From a bacterium (GTDB lineage Bacteria; Zixibacteria; MSB-5A5; GN15; FEB-12): DNA of 15,299 nt. Shown here in pieces: positions 7,426 through 14,590 of the stretch. The position numbers were made by a program, and so were the translations under genes. The notes under the pieces are model-generated. The model was not told the DNA's origin. It saw nothing but the letters and a program-made list of their open reading frames with translations, and made no database searches. Positions within the stretch are counted from its first letter, which is position 1; every line of letters starts with the position of its first letter. Location: positions 1-15,299 of the forward strand of contig DAOVOW010000007.1 of assembly GCA_030629485.1 (NCBI GenBank), in the 5' to 3' direction.

Positions 7426-7580
7426 TAGGTTGTTGAAAAAGTCCCAACTGATGTCATTGCGAGCGACCAAAGGGAGCGCGGCAATCTCCAATTGTTATGG
7501 AGCAGCCACTTAGAGATTGCCACGGTCGCCTGCGGCAACCTCGCAATGACGGTTGCAGCGTCTTTCAACAGCCTGTTAGT
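7423..7580. mobile_element. MITE-like nested inverted-repeat element after rpoN
   Basis: Outer arms: 7423-7441 (TAGTAGGTTGTTGAAAAAG) against the reverse complement of 7562-7578 (TAACAGGCTGTTGAAAG). Inner arms: 7453-7489 (starts GTCATTGCGAGCGACC, ends GGCAATCTCC) against the reverse complement of 7513-7552 (starts GAGATTGCCACGG, ends GCAATGACGG). The whole could fold into a long cruciform or hairpin of about 155 bases. It has no coding capacity. Size, terminal inverted repeats and intergenic position fit a non-autonomous miniature element, but no target-site duplication is obvious. The rpoN stop codon forms part of the left arm. Relics of the inner arm lie elsewhere in the window. Confidence 0.65.
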
Positions 7581-7862
7581 AACGGGACGCTGAATTACCG
7601 AAGGGTGGAGATTCTTCGAGGTGCCCAAAGGGTACGCAACGACCGTAGAAGTTCACACAACGAAAAGCCGCATGCGAGTACAACCTTGGTCGGTTGTTTT
7701 TCGTATGAAATAGTAGTAGCGGTTACACTTTTGTTTCGCCATAATATAAGAGAGGATGATGTTGTGTCGGCAACCTTCGGCGGAGGAGTTGGGTAGGGCT
7801 ACGGGATTGAGTTTCGATCAAAGCGGCGGAGTTCGATACTTTGAATATCTGCCTTAGGGAAG
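7581..7862. other. Gene-free stretch between the repeat element and the hpf promoter
   Basis: No convincing gene is seen. Around 7611-7650 a GAGATT...CGCAACGAC segment may be a very degraded copy of the neighbouring element. A weak hairpin, ACAACC (7680-7685) with GGTTGT (7692-7697) and a T run to 7701, could terminate rpoN transcription. Short open frames here have no codon-use or motif support. Confidence 0.4.
7680..7701 (+). terminator. Weak terminator-like hairpin downstream of rpoN
   Basis: A 6-bp stem, ACAACC/GGTTGT, with a 6-base loop (TTGGTC) runs directly into a T run ending at 7701. The stem is short and only half GC, so termination would be partial at best. It lies before the hpf promoter candidate and would separate rpoN from hpf transcription. 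Confidence 0.35.
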
Positions 7863-7871
7863 TGGTATAAT
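7863..7871 (+). promoter_or_regulatory. Extended -10 promoter of hpf
   Basis: TGGTATAAT is a perfect extended -10 (TG-N-TATAAT). A TTGAAT lies 19 bases upstream, longer than the ideal spacing. Transcription would start near 7878, leaving a leader of about 105 bases before the hpf ATG. This makes hpf independently transcribable from rpoN. Confidence 0.6.
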
Positions 7872-7895
7872 AAAGAAAGCATCTTTTCATAGGAA

Positions 7896-7915
7896 GAACA
7901 GACAGTCTGTCGTTC
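7896..7915. promoter_or_regulatory. Palindrome in the hpf leader
   Basis: GAAC-A-GACAG-T-CTGTC-GTTC is a near-perfect dyad with a single unpaired A and a one-base centre. It lies about 18 bases after the predicted transcription start, where an operator would block transcription. The loop is too short for a stable simple hairpin, so a protein-binding site is the more natural reading. The regulator is unknown. Confidence 0.4.
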
Positions 7916-7982
7916 CGGACAACGAAGCTGTCATTTTGATAAACCTTTAGATGGATTTCGCCAGGAAAGGAGAAATTCAGCC

Positions 7983-8342
7983 ATGCAAAAAACGATCACT
8001 GCTCGCCATTTTGATCTCACCAGTGAGATGCGAGAACGAGCCGAGACCGAGGTGGAAGGCCTGACTCGTTACTTCGAGAATATCATCTCGGCCGAACTGG
8101 TCCTGGATACCGAGCGTCATCTGCACAAGGCTGAGCTGAGGGTAAAGGTTTTCAACCAGAGTATGAGCGGCACCGGTGAAACCAACGACATGTACAACTC
8201 TATCGCAGTGGCGGTGGACAAGGTCAAGGGCCAATTGAAAAAGTACAAGGGGAAGCTGAAGGACAGGCGGCCGGAAGAAATCAGTGAGGTTATCGATGAA
8301 CTGACTCGTCCCGCCACTAATGTCGATGAGATCGACCAGTAG
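7983..8342 (+). CDS. hpf: Ribosome hibernation-promoting factor (HPF/YfiA family, short form)
   Basis: This family binds the 30S subunit between A and P sites in starved cells and stabilises inactive ribosomes. The 119-residue protein has the beta-alpha-beta-beta-beta-alpha layout: a start like ITARHFDLTSEMRERAE, a central LDTERHLHKAELRVKV strand pair and a basic helix VDKVKGQLKKYKGKLKDR (about 77-94) that contacts rRNA. It is shorter than long-form HPF (about 180 residues) and lacks the C-terminal dimerisation domain, so 100S formation would need a partner or not occur. An AAGGAG before the ATG clearly sets the start. It lies downstream of rpoN as in many bacteria, but about 560 bases away with its own promoter and a strong terminator. 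ptsN and rapZ, the usual next genes, are absent. Confidence 0.95.
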   Translation: MQKTITARHFDLTSEMRERAETEVEGLTRYFENIISAELVLDTERHLHKAELRVKVFNQSMSGTGETNDMYNSIAVAVDKVKGQLKKYKGKLKDRRPEEISEVIDELTRPATNVDEIDQ

Positions 8343-8368
8343 TTGAATTCTACAACATAGCTCTTGAG

Positions 8369-8398
8369 GCCCGTCCGGTACTGGACGGGCTTTTTTTT
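8369..8398 (+). terminator. Intrinsic terminator of hpf
   Basis: GCCCGTCC (8369-8376) pairs perfectly with GGACGGGC (8383-8390) around a 6-base loop and is followed by eight T residues (8391-8398). It lies 27 bases after the hpf stop codon. Confidence 0.92.
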
Positions 8399-8478
8399 CT
8401 GCTATGTTTTGCAGCACCTTGCTTTTTTTGTGCCGGCATATCCGACCACTTCAACAGCGTGGTAGCGCAGGCCGCTCG

Positions 8479-9444
8479 TTAACCCCTCTGTGTCCGATAG
8501 TACTGCAACAGTAATTCCAGGTTCATCCGCCCTTCGTAATTCAACTGGTCAGCTAACCGGCCTGAACTAACACCATCTATCCCAAGAGACAGGAACTCAT
8601 AGTCATCGAACTCTCGTTTTTCCGGATCATGCTTCTCCAGCCGGGCGGTCAGTTCGGAGAGAGTGAGGTGCGTCAGTATCGCCCCAAACAGTTGAGGCCG
8701 TTCGCCGCGGAATATCTCGCGGGTGTAGGCCAGTGGGATGTACGTGTACTCCGAAGGGGCTAACCCCAGTTCCTCGGACACTTCGGCGGCGATGGAAACT
8801 CGCATTACATCCAGCAGATTGTTCGGTTCGACCACGTACTCCACCGATCCCCCTACCGAGAGGCCGAACGATGTTTCCAGCGAGGCCAGGTGGGCTGCTC
8901 GATGCACTGCCAGCAACTTGCGACCGTCTGCTGACTCAACCACGACCCAGGCCGAGACGCCCAGACAGACGGCCAGCGGGTTGTCTTTGACCTCACGTGA
9001 TTGGGTCTCCGAGAGATAGTACTCCCGAAGAGTCCCGCCATGGTTATCAAACAACGGATGCCGGTAGTCGAGAGCGAAGCAACTCCCTGCCTGCAATCCG
9101 TAGTGACAGGGTTGAACCGTCAGGCTCTTGTTCGGTCCGGCGAGATTTGCCTCCACCAGCTTCATGACGGAGGGACCACTATACAGGCGACCCTCGGCCG
9201 TCATGCGCTTCTTTATCTCCATCGCAAACCGTGCAATATGATCATCGCTGAGTTCGTACGGTTTAGCCTGATATGTGATCCCAATCTCGGTCGGATCCAC
9301 AGCTTCTGCTCCAAAGAACCGGACTATGTCGAAGTACCCGAAGTCACGGTTGACCTGCCGCTTTGATATTTCAGGTGAACCCCTGAAGCGCTCAAAGTAT
9401 TCATCCACCAGGGACCGGAACCGATTGTAATCAAGATACATCAT
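8479..9444 (-). CDS. Divergent Nudix-like protein with an extra N-terminal region
   Basis: The protein has about 321 residues. The N-terminal half (1-155) has no motif I can name. From about 160 a beta strand pair (LGVSAWVVVE, GRKLLAVHR) leads to GLSVGGSVEY and then AEVSEELG (221-228, counted from a TTG one codon upstream of the chosen ATG), which resembles the Nudix box REVxEELG with the metal-binding Glu residues kept. The usual Arg is Ala, and the spacing from the leading glycine is longer than GX5EX7REUXEEXGU. Nudix enzymes hydrolyse nucleoside diphosphates linked to another moiety; activity here is uncertain. Three tandem start triplets (TTG, ATG, ATG) occur at 9447, 9444 and 9441. I chose 9444 because it overlaps the upstream EamA reading frame's TGA as TGATG, the typical arrangement for coupled genes. 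Loss of that upstream gene may affect expression. Confidence 0.6.
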   Translation of the reverse strand: MMYLDYNRFRSLVDEYFERFRGSPEISKRQVNRDFGYFDIVRFFGAEAVDPTEIGITYQAKPYELSDDHIARFAMEIKKRMTAEGRLYSGPSVMKLVEANLAGPNKSLTVQPCHYGLQAGSCFALDYRHPLFDNHGGTLREYYLSETQSREVKDNPLAVCLGVSAWVVVESADGRKLLAVHRAAHLASLETSFGLSVGGSVEYVVEPNNLLDVMRVSIAAEVSEELGLAPSEYTYIPLAYTREIFRGERPQLFGAILTHLTLSELTARLEKHDPEKREFDDYEFLSLGIDGVSSGRLADQLNYEGRMNLELLLQYYRTQRG

Positions 9445-9681
9445 CAACTCAGAAAGAGAATAGCCACCCCGGCGACAGCGACCACCGCGCCCACGGTGGC
9501 ACGGAGCGACACCTTCTCCTTATAATACAGAATGACCAGCATAGAGTCCCACGGCAATCAATAGCCTGATGACGTTGACTCGAAACGAACCGATCGATTT
9601 GCCTGCTTCGGCAAAGAAAATCGACGTCACAGCCCACAAAAAGGCCACCGACAGGCCGGCGATTTCACCGATGTAATCCAT
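9444..9681 (-). pseudogene. EamA-family permease remnant: N- and C-terminal pieces joined out of frame
   Basis: From the ATG at 9681, MDYIGEIAGLSVAFLWAVTS continues to GLYAG, a typical first-helix region of a ten-helix EamA (DMT-superfamily) permease. That frame then stops at a TAA (9522-9520). One base out of frame, LVILYYKEKVSLRATVGAVV leads on to AGVAILFLS and a TGA at 9446-9444. This is the classic last-helix region of the same family (the EKVSLRA...AGVA pattern). A full gene encodes about 280-300 residues, so roughly 200 or more are missing at a junction near 9540-9550. The tail keeps its TGATG overlap with the Nudix-like gene, evidence that both were once one operon. A start at 9723 is also possible. 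The cause may be genomic deletion or an assembly collapse. Confidence 0.75.
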
Positions 9682-10188
9682 CCGCCCAATATAGGCTGCC
9701 TCGTCTGATTCTCCAATCGGCAACTGTCCGACAGCGGCAGTGACGGTGCCTGATTGTTACGCCCCTTGCATACAGTATGGCTGGCTGCGTGCTGTGCAAT
9801 CCTTCAGCATATCGAAAACTAGCCGCTGGACAGGGCCTTACGGCGATAACCGGTTTCCTGTCCGGTCGGCACGGCAGTTGACCTATAACTGGTTGTTATG
9901 GCTTTTGGAATCAACATATTAGACCGGTTGGAGTGTCCATCCAGGCCCGAACGGCCCCCGGCACGAGCCGCCCTTGGCAGAACCACCCGTCGATCTGGAC
10001 GCCGCAGTGTTGGCAGATATTCGCGGATCGGCGCCGCCATTCAGCTTGATAGTAGTGCCCATTTTCACATTGGTGACAGAGTCGGTCGGGGACGACCCAC
10101 CCGCAAACGCTCAAAAGCAACCCGGTCGGCATGGGCTGGCCTAACCGACTCACCGGGAGCCTGAACCAACCTCTTCCGGACCCTAAGC
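9682..10188. other. About 500 bases of probable decayed sequence
   Basis: Apart from a possible zinc-ribbon frame on the - strand (9911-10132), no gene, RNA or clear repeat is seen. Reading frames on both strands are short and compete with each other. The stretch lies between two truncated genes and is best read as non-functional or heavily eroded DNA. Confidence 0.4.
9911..10132 (-). CDS. Possible small zinc-ribbon protein or fragment
   Basis: From an ATG at 10132 the frame gives 73 residues containing LCHQCENGHYYQAEW and, 16 residues further on, NICQHCGVQIDGWFCQG. Two CxxC pairs with GHYY after the first and HCG in the second resemble bacterial zinc ribbons of the C-x2-C-x-NGHYY...CxHCG type. 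The N-terminal 15 residues lack a motif, and no Shine-Dalgarno was evident. The opposite strand is also open here with reasonable codon choice, so strand assignment is not safe. Given the flanking pseudogenes it may itself be a fragment of a longer protein. Structural zinc binding is the only inference; no function is proposed. Confidence 0.35.
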   Translation of the reverse strand: MPTGLLLSVCGWVVPDRLCHQCENGHYYQAEWRRRSANICQHCGVQIDGWFCQGRLVPGAVRAWMDTPTGLIC

Positions 10189-10633
10189 ATGATAGCCGGA
10201 TTGTCAACAACACCTACGAAATCAGAAAGCTACCGACCGCTCAACCTTACGCTCAGAGCAACCGCCTCGTTGTTTCTCTTGCTGGTTCTGCTTGGTTACG
10301 GCGCCGTCAACTCACCAGATTCGGACCTTGTCCTGGTTGGGTGCATTACCGATCTGGCTGGTCAGCTACTGGAAAGGGCCACCATCGTCATAGCCGGAGG
10401 ATGATCGCTACAGTCCTGAGTACTTTCTGTCCTGCAAGAAGCAGGAAAACTCAGCTCGCTTCCCGACTTTCGTGAGTGTCAATCTGCATTTCTCGATTGA
10501 TTTCGGGGGATCGGAACTGTACTGCAACATAGCCAATGTGACCAACCGCGGCAACCCGATCATGAACACAGCCAACGGTTTTGTTTACGATGCCGGCATC
10601 CTACCGACGGTGGGTTACCGTTTGCGGTTCTGA
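10189..10633 (+). pseudogene. TonB-dependent-receptor-like gene collapsed to its two ends
   Basis: The first piece (10189-10404) has a hydrophobic signal-like segment ATASLFLLLVLLGYGA. It is followed by VGCITDLAGQLLERATIVIA, which fits the start of a carboxypeptidase-regulatory-like domain (pattern G.V.D..G..L..A.V.I.G) found at the N-terminus of many TonB-dependent receptors. One base out of frame, from about 10394, DDRYSPEYFLSCK, then LHFSIDFGGSELYCNIANVT, and finally DAGILPTVGYRLRF ends at TGA 10631-10633. Alternating strands, an Asn-rich turn and a terminal Phe are the signature of the last barrel strands of an outer-membrane receptor. A whole gene would be 700-1000 residues; some 600 or more are missing at a junction near 10390-10400. 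Its 3' end overlaps the convergent deacetylase-like gene by 19 bases. Deletion or misassembly are both possible. Confidence 0.65.
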
Positions 10634-11868
10634 GCAGTTGCATCTGACGGCGTGCAGGGACCCCATACGAAAGTATCTCCCGTTTTGGAGACGCCGGCCA
10701 CCAGGAAAGAGTCCACTCGCACTGTATCAAGCTGCAGCCGCCAGACATTGGCGTCCGTATCATGTTCCATCAAGGATCCAACGATTTCCCCACCGATCAT
10801 GACGCAAACCAGCGGCACACCGAAAGTGGATGAGTCGCAGGCCGCATACAAAGTCCCGCTTGATGAGTCGTAGCGTACCGAGAAATAATACTCGGAGGGC
10901 ATCTCTATTCCGCGCGCGCGGTTAACAGCTTCCGACGCGGTGCAGTATTGGAAAGGGACGCCCAGGGAGTCGCTGTACCGCCGACAGAGCTCGTGGACCC
11001 GTCTGGCCTTTGCCTTGATGGCATTGTTGCGGGGCAGCGTGCTACCGTAGTTGTGCGTGTAATAGGCCAATATAACCGGACGTCCTGCGGCCGCCAGTTC
11101 AAACATTGATCGCACGTAGGTACTATCCACCTCGTCGGTTGTTCTGACCACGGATCGCGAAAGATCGCCCGATGTGAACAGATCGTGAGTGCTGGGATGA
11201 TACATGAATAACTCTGCGTCAACAGCGTCCCAATTGTGCGAGTAATCGAACGGTATGATGCTGTCAAGCCAATTACTGAAATCATTGTTCTCCCAAAGCC
11301 ACCCAGCTCGGAACGAAGCAGGATAGAGGCGATTATGATAGACAAACGACGCCAGGTGACTCATCGCGAGTTCTCTGTCGGTCAGTCGATTGTAGGTGCG
11401 GCCCGAGAAGGTGCGGATCATGTTCCAGCCTGTTTTGCGCGACAGAGAGTCGTGAAACCAGTCGGCGTGATGGTAGTGCCACCCAATCTCATCACCGAGC
11501 TGTGGGATAATATCCGAGAACCACCTTAGAAACTCCCCGGCAACGGCGTTGATGCCGTGTCTGGTAGGACGATATCCCTCGATAGTCATGAGGAACCAGG
11601 ATATCTTCAGTGACCCATCAAAACTGTCGGTGAGACTGTCGCGCCAGGTCGACGAAAGAGCTTGCTCAACGATGTTCCCCCTCTTGAAGCTGTTAAGATT
11701 GAGCTTCTGCGAGAAGCGCCCGTAGTTGAAGCCGTCGGTCTCGGTATCAATACAGAACACACAGTACACGACTCCCAACGCCTTATGCGGAGAGGATGTG
11801 TCGCAACGCGGACTTTCGGCGCTCGCCAATCCGGCCACGAATGACAGGACTATTATGAATCGTCCCAC
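10615..11868 (-). CDS. Secreted polysaccharide-deacetylase-like protein
   Basis: This 417-residue protein has a signal peptide (FIIVLSFVAGLASA, cleavage likely after residue 17), so it acts in the periplasm or outside. CIDTETDG (39-46) matches the first NodB-type motif in its DTE variant. IGWHYHHADW (128-137) offers the His residues of the second metal motif, and SFRAGWLWENND (185-196) resembles the third motif (FRxG). YYTHN further on could supply the last His. Carbohydrate esterase family 4 enzymes use this Asp-His-His metal site to remove acetyl groups from glycans; some relatives are uncharacterised deacetylase-like proteins, and the substrate here is unknown. The region after about 330 looks like an added beta domain. 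The start is GTG at 11868 with AGGT nearby. It follows gyrA by 57 bases on the same strand, across a strong hairpin. Confidence 0.6.
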   Translation of the reverse strand: MGRFIIVLSFVAGLASAESPRCDTSSPHKALGVVYCVFCIDTETDGFNYGRFSQKLNLNSFKRGNIVEQALSSTWRDSLTDSFDGSLKISWFLMTIEGYRPTRHGINAVAGEFLRWFSDIIPQLGDEIGWHYHHADWFHDSLSRKTGWNMIRTFSGRTYNRLTDRELAMSHLASFVYHNRLYPASFRAGWLWENNDFSNWLDSIIPFDYSHNWDAVDAELFMYHPSTHDLFTSGDLSRSVVRTTDEVDSTYVRSMFELAAAGRPVILAYYTHNYGSTLPRNNAIKAKARRVHELCRRYSDSLGVPFQYCTASEAVNRARGIEMPSEYYFSVRYDSSSGTLYAACDSSTFGVPLVCVMIGGEIVGSLMEHDTDANVWRLQLDTVRVDSFLVAGVSKTGDTFVWGPCTPSDATAQNRKR

Positions 11869-11884
11869 GTTTGAACCTACCGTG

Positions 11885-11912
11885 ACGCTCGCTGCCCTCG
11901 GGCAACGAGCGT
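11885..11912. promoter_or_regulatory. Strong hairpin between gyrA and the deacetylase-like gene
   Basis: ACGCTCG (11885-11891) and TGCCC pair with GGGCA and CGAGCGT (11906-11912), with one C-A mismatch and a 2-base loop. No T run follows on either strand, so it is not a simple intrinsic terminator. It lies 13 bases after the gyrA stop and could act as an mRNA end-protecting or processing hairpin, or be a REP-type repeat. Confidence 0.45.
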
Positions 11913-11925
11913 TCCGTGATCCTTC

Positions 11926-14352
11926 CTACTCCTCCCTTGCAACACGCGCGACGTCGGTGACGATGTCACCCTTACCGAGGCTAATCAGGCGAACCCCCTG
12001 GGTGTTACGTCCGATCACGCTGATATCTTTCACCGCCTGGCGGTTGGCAATGCCGTCTTTGGTGATAAGGATCAACTCGTCGTCGTCGAGCACTTCCTTG
12101 ATCGCCACCACCTCACCGTTGCGCTCTGAGGTCTTGATATTGATGATGCCCTTTCCACCGCGGTTGGTGATGCGATAGTCGCCGATAGCGGAGCGCTTAC
12201 CGTAGCCGTTCTCGGACACGACCAACAGCGAGCTGTCGCGTTTGACCACAACCATGCCGATGACGTAGTCGCCCTTACCATGGTTGATGCCCTTGACACC
12301 ATAGGCGGTGCGACCCAATGCGCGGACTTTGCTCTCAGGGAAGCGAATCGCCATACCCTTACGACTGGCCAGCACGATGTCGGACGATCCGTCGGTAATG
12401 GCAGCCTCGATCAATTCGTCGTCGGACGGCAGATTCATGGCGTTGACCCCAACCACGCGCGGATTGGAAAACGCATCCAACGGCGTCTTCTTGATGACGC
12501 CGTTACGGGTGGCCATGACCACATACAGATCGGCCGAGAACGTGCGCACCCGACAGAAAGCCGTGATCGTCTCGTCACGCTCCATCTTGCACATGTTGAC
12601 GATCGGTTTGCCTTTGGCCAGTTTGCCGCCGGCCGGGATCGTGTGCACCTTCACCCAGTAGCATCGTCCCTTGGTCGAGAAGAACAGGATGTAATCGTGG
12701 GTCGAGGCTACAAACAGATGCTCGGCGAAATCGTCTTCCTTGGTAGCGATTCCCTTGACACCGCGGCCGCCACGGTTTTGGCGGCGATAGGCCGAGACCG
12801 ACAGACGCTTGATATAACCAAGATGCGAGATAGTGATGACCATCTCCTCCTCGGCTATCAAATCCTCCACCGTCAGTTCCTCGGCGGCATCCTGGATTTC
12901 GGTACGACGGTTATCACCGAACCGCTCGGCGAGTTCCTGGGTTTCCTCTTTGATGATCTGCATCCGCAACGCTTTGGATTCGAGGATCGCCTTGAACTGG
13001 CTGATACGTTTGATCAACTCGCGGTACTCTTCTTCGATCTTTTTTCGCTCCAGCCCGGTTAGACGCTGCAAACGCATCTCAAGAATCGCGGTTGCCTGCC
13101 TGGCCGAGAGCTTGAACTTCTTCATCAATCCGGCATGGGCGGTGGGTGTGTCTTTCGACTTCCTGATCAGCGCGATCACGGCGTCGATATTGTCCAGTGC
13201 GATCCGGTACCCTTCCAGAATGTGTGCCCGTTCCTCGGCCTTGCGCAACTCGAACTGGGTGCGTCGCGTGACGACTTCGTGACGATGATCCACGAACGCC
13301 TGAATCAGTTGTCTCAGAGTCATCGTCTTCGGAATACCGTGATCGAGTCCTAACATTATAACCGAAAACGTTACCTGCATCGTGGTGTGCTTGTAAAGCT
13401 GGTTGAGGACAATGTCCGCCTGCTGGTCACGCTTTAACTCGATCACAATGCGCATACCGTCGCGATCCGATTCGTCTCGCAAGTCAGAGATACCTTCGAT
13501 TATCTTGTCGCGAACCAGGTCGGCTATCTTTTCGAGCAGGTTGGATTTGTTCACCTGGTACGGTATCTCGTTGACGACAATAGCCTCCTTGCCGTTGGCC
13601 ATGTGCTCGATAGCGGCCCGGGCGCGCACCAGGATGCGACCTCTTCCGTTACGGTAAGCCTCACGGATTCCCTCGCGCCCATTGATAATGCCGCCGGTTG
13701 GGAAGTCCGGACCCGGCACGAGTTCCATTATGTCCTCGTTGGTGCATTCGGGTTCATCAATCACCTTTACGATCGCCTCGGCAACTTCAGTGAGGTTGTG
13801 GGGCGGCAGGTTGGTCGCCATGCCGACTGCGATACCGGTGGTACCGTTGCAAATCAAGTTGGGGAACTTACCCGGCAAGACCATTGGCTCTTCACGTGTG
13901 GCGTCGTAGTTGGACATGAAACCGACCGTTTCTTTGTCCAGGTCGGCAAGTATCTCCACTGCGATCGGCGTCAAACGGGCTTCGGTATAACGCATCGCCG
14001 CCGCACCGTCACCGTCGATAGAACCGAAGTTACCCTGTCCGTCGATCAGCGGATAACGCATGTTGAAATCCTGCGCCATGCGCACGAGGGTGGGGTAGAC
14101 TACCTGCTCGCCGTGAGGATGGTAATTCCCGGAAGTGTCGCCGGCGATCTTGGCGCACTTACGATGAGGCCGCCCGGGACGAAGATTGAGATCATTCATA
14201 GCCACCAGGATGCGACGATTCGACGGCTTCATTCCGTCGCGGATGTCCGGCAAAGCCCGATTGGTGATGACCGACATGGAGTAGTCGAGATATGAGGACT
14301 TCATCTCCTCTTCGAGAAAAATCGTTTCGATCTTTTCACGTTCGAGCGGCAT
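11926..14352 (-). CDS. gyrA: DNA gyrase subunit A
   Basis: GyrA forms the A2B2 gyrase with GyrB, cuts both DNA strands through its tyrosine and introduces negative supercoils. The 808-residue protein starts with [19 protein letters not shown]. The catalytic Arg121-Tyr122 lie in [11 protein letters not shown], and numbering matches E. coli through this region. After the breakage-reunion and coiled-coil domains comes the C-terminal beta-pinwheel with the GyrA box QNRGGRG (525-531), which distinguishes gyrase from topoisomerase IV ParC. The C-terminus ends VARVAREE without the long acidic tail seen in some gyrases. In the quinolone region the sequence is [16 protein letters not shown]: position 83 is Gln and 87 is Pro where E. 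coli has Ser and Asp. An AAGGAA eight bases before the ATG supports the start. gyrB is not adjacent. Long open frames on the other strand are shadows. Confidence 0.97.
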   Translation of the reverse strand: MPLEREKIETIFLEEEMKSSYLDYSMSVITNRALPDIRDGMKPSNRRILVAMNDLNLRPGRPHRKCAKIAGDTSGNYHPHGEQVVYPTLVRMAQDFNMRYPLIDGQGNFGSIDGDGAAAMRYTEARLTPIAVEILADLDKETVGFMSNYDATREEPMVLPGKFPNLICNGTTGIAVGMATNLPPHNLTEVAEAIVKVIDEPECTNEDIMELVPGPDFPTGGIINGREGIREAYRNGRGRILVRARAAIEHMANGKEAIVVNEIPYQVNKSNLLEKIADLVRDKIIEGISDLRDESDRDGMRIVIELKRDQQADIVLNQLYKHTTMQVTFSVIMLGLDHGIPKTMTLRQLIQAFVDHRHEVVTRRTQFELRKAEERAHILEGYRIALDNIDAVIALIRKSKDTPTAHAGLMKKFKLSARQATAILEMRLQRLTGLERKKIEEEYRELIKRISQFKAILESKALRMQIIKEETQELAERFGDNRRTEIQDAAEELTVEDLIAEEEMVITISHLGYIKRLSVSAYRRQNRGGRGVKGIATKEDDFAEHLFVASTHDYILFFSTKGRCYWVKVHTIPAGGKLAKGKPIVNMCKMERDETITAFCRVRTFSADLYVVMATRNGVIKKTPLDAFSNPRVVGVNAMNLPSDDELIEAAITDGSSDIVLASRKGMAIRFPESKVRALGRTAYGVKGINHGKGDYVIGMVVVKRDSSLLVVSENGYGKRSAIGDYRITNRGGKGIINIKTSERNGEVVAIKEVLDDDELILITKDGIANRQAVKDISVIGRNTQGVRLISLGKGDIVTDVARVAREE

Positions 14353-14554
14353 GAGGCAAATTCCTTATGGTACAAGCAGTTCCAATCCACACCCAACTCT
14401 CTAAGCTACGCAAACACCTAGGCCAAAGCAACAAAAAAACAGACGCTCTTCCGTATCCACAAGCTGTTGTTATGCAGGCGGTTGCGGCTGGTTTTTTCGG
14501 CTCCGCGATGGGCGTTTGCATCTTTTGGATTCAACCCTTCGAGAAGCACAATCC
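14353..14554. promoter_or_regulatory. Upstream region of gyrA, divergent from the small secreted protein gene
   Basis: About 200 bases separate gyrA (-) from the + strand promoter. On the - strand, TTGGGT with an 18-base spacer and TACCAT, or TTGCTT with a 17-base spacer and TAGCTT, are the best promoter guesses. Neither is strong. The gyrA ribosome-binding site AAGGAA lies close to the start codon. No gene or RNA was recognised. Confidence 0.3.
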
Positions 14555-14584
14555 TTGACATCGCCGACTGCTCGAGTGTATAAC
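14555..14584 (+). promoter_or_regulatory. Near-consensus housekeeping promoter ending 6 bases before an ATG
   Basis: TTGACA (14555-14560) is a perfect -35. After an 18-base spacer TATAAC (14579-14584) matches five of six -10 bases. The expected start is at 14590-14592, which coincides with the ATG at 14591. This is the best promoter in the window and points to a leaderless transcript. Confidence 0.7.
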
Positions 14585-14590
14585 TCTATG

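Noticed and set aside
7497..7796. Small + strand frame spanning the rpoN-hpf gap
   Set aside because: Its first third is translated repeat-element sequence, codon use is unlike the neighbours, and it crosses a terminator-like hairpin.
9495..9510. TGGCAC at the end of the EamA remnant as a sigma-54 promoter
   Set aside because: It has no TTGC at the -12 position and lies within a recognisable coding sequence on the other strand.
12280..13062. + strand open frame of 260 codons within gyrA, and similar ones at 13603-14295 and 12833-13282
   Set aside because: They are antisense to a highly conserved gyrA sequence. Their translations are His/Arg/Gly-rich without motifs.
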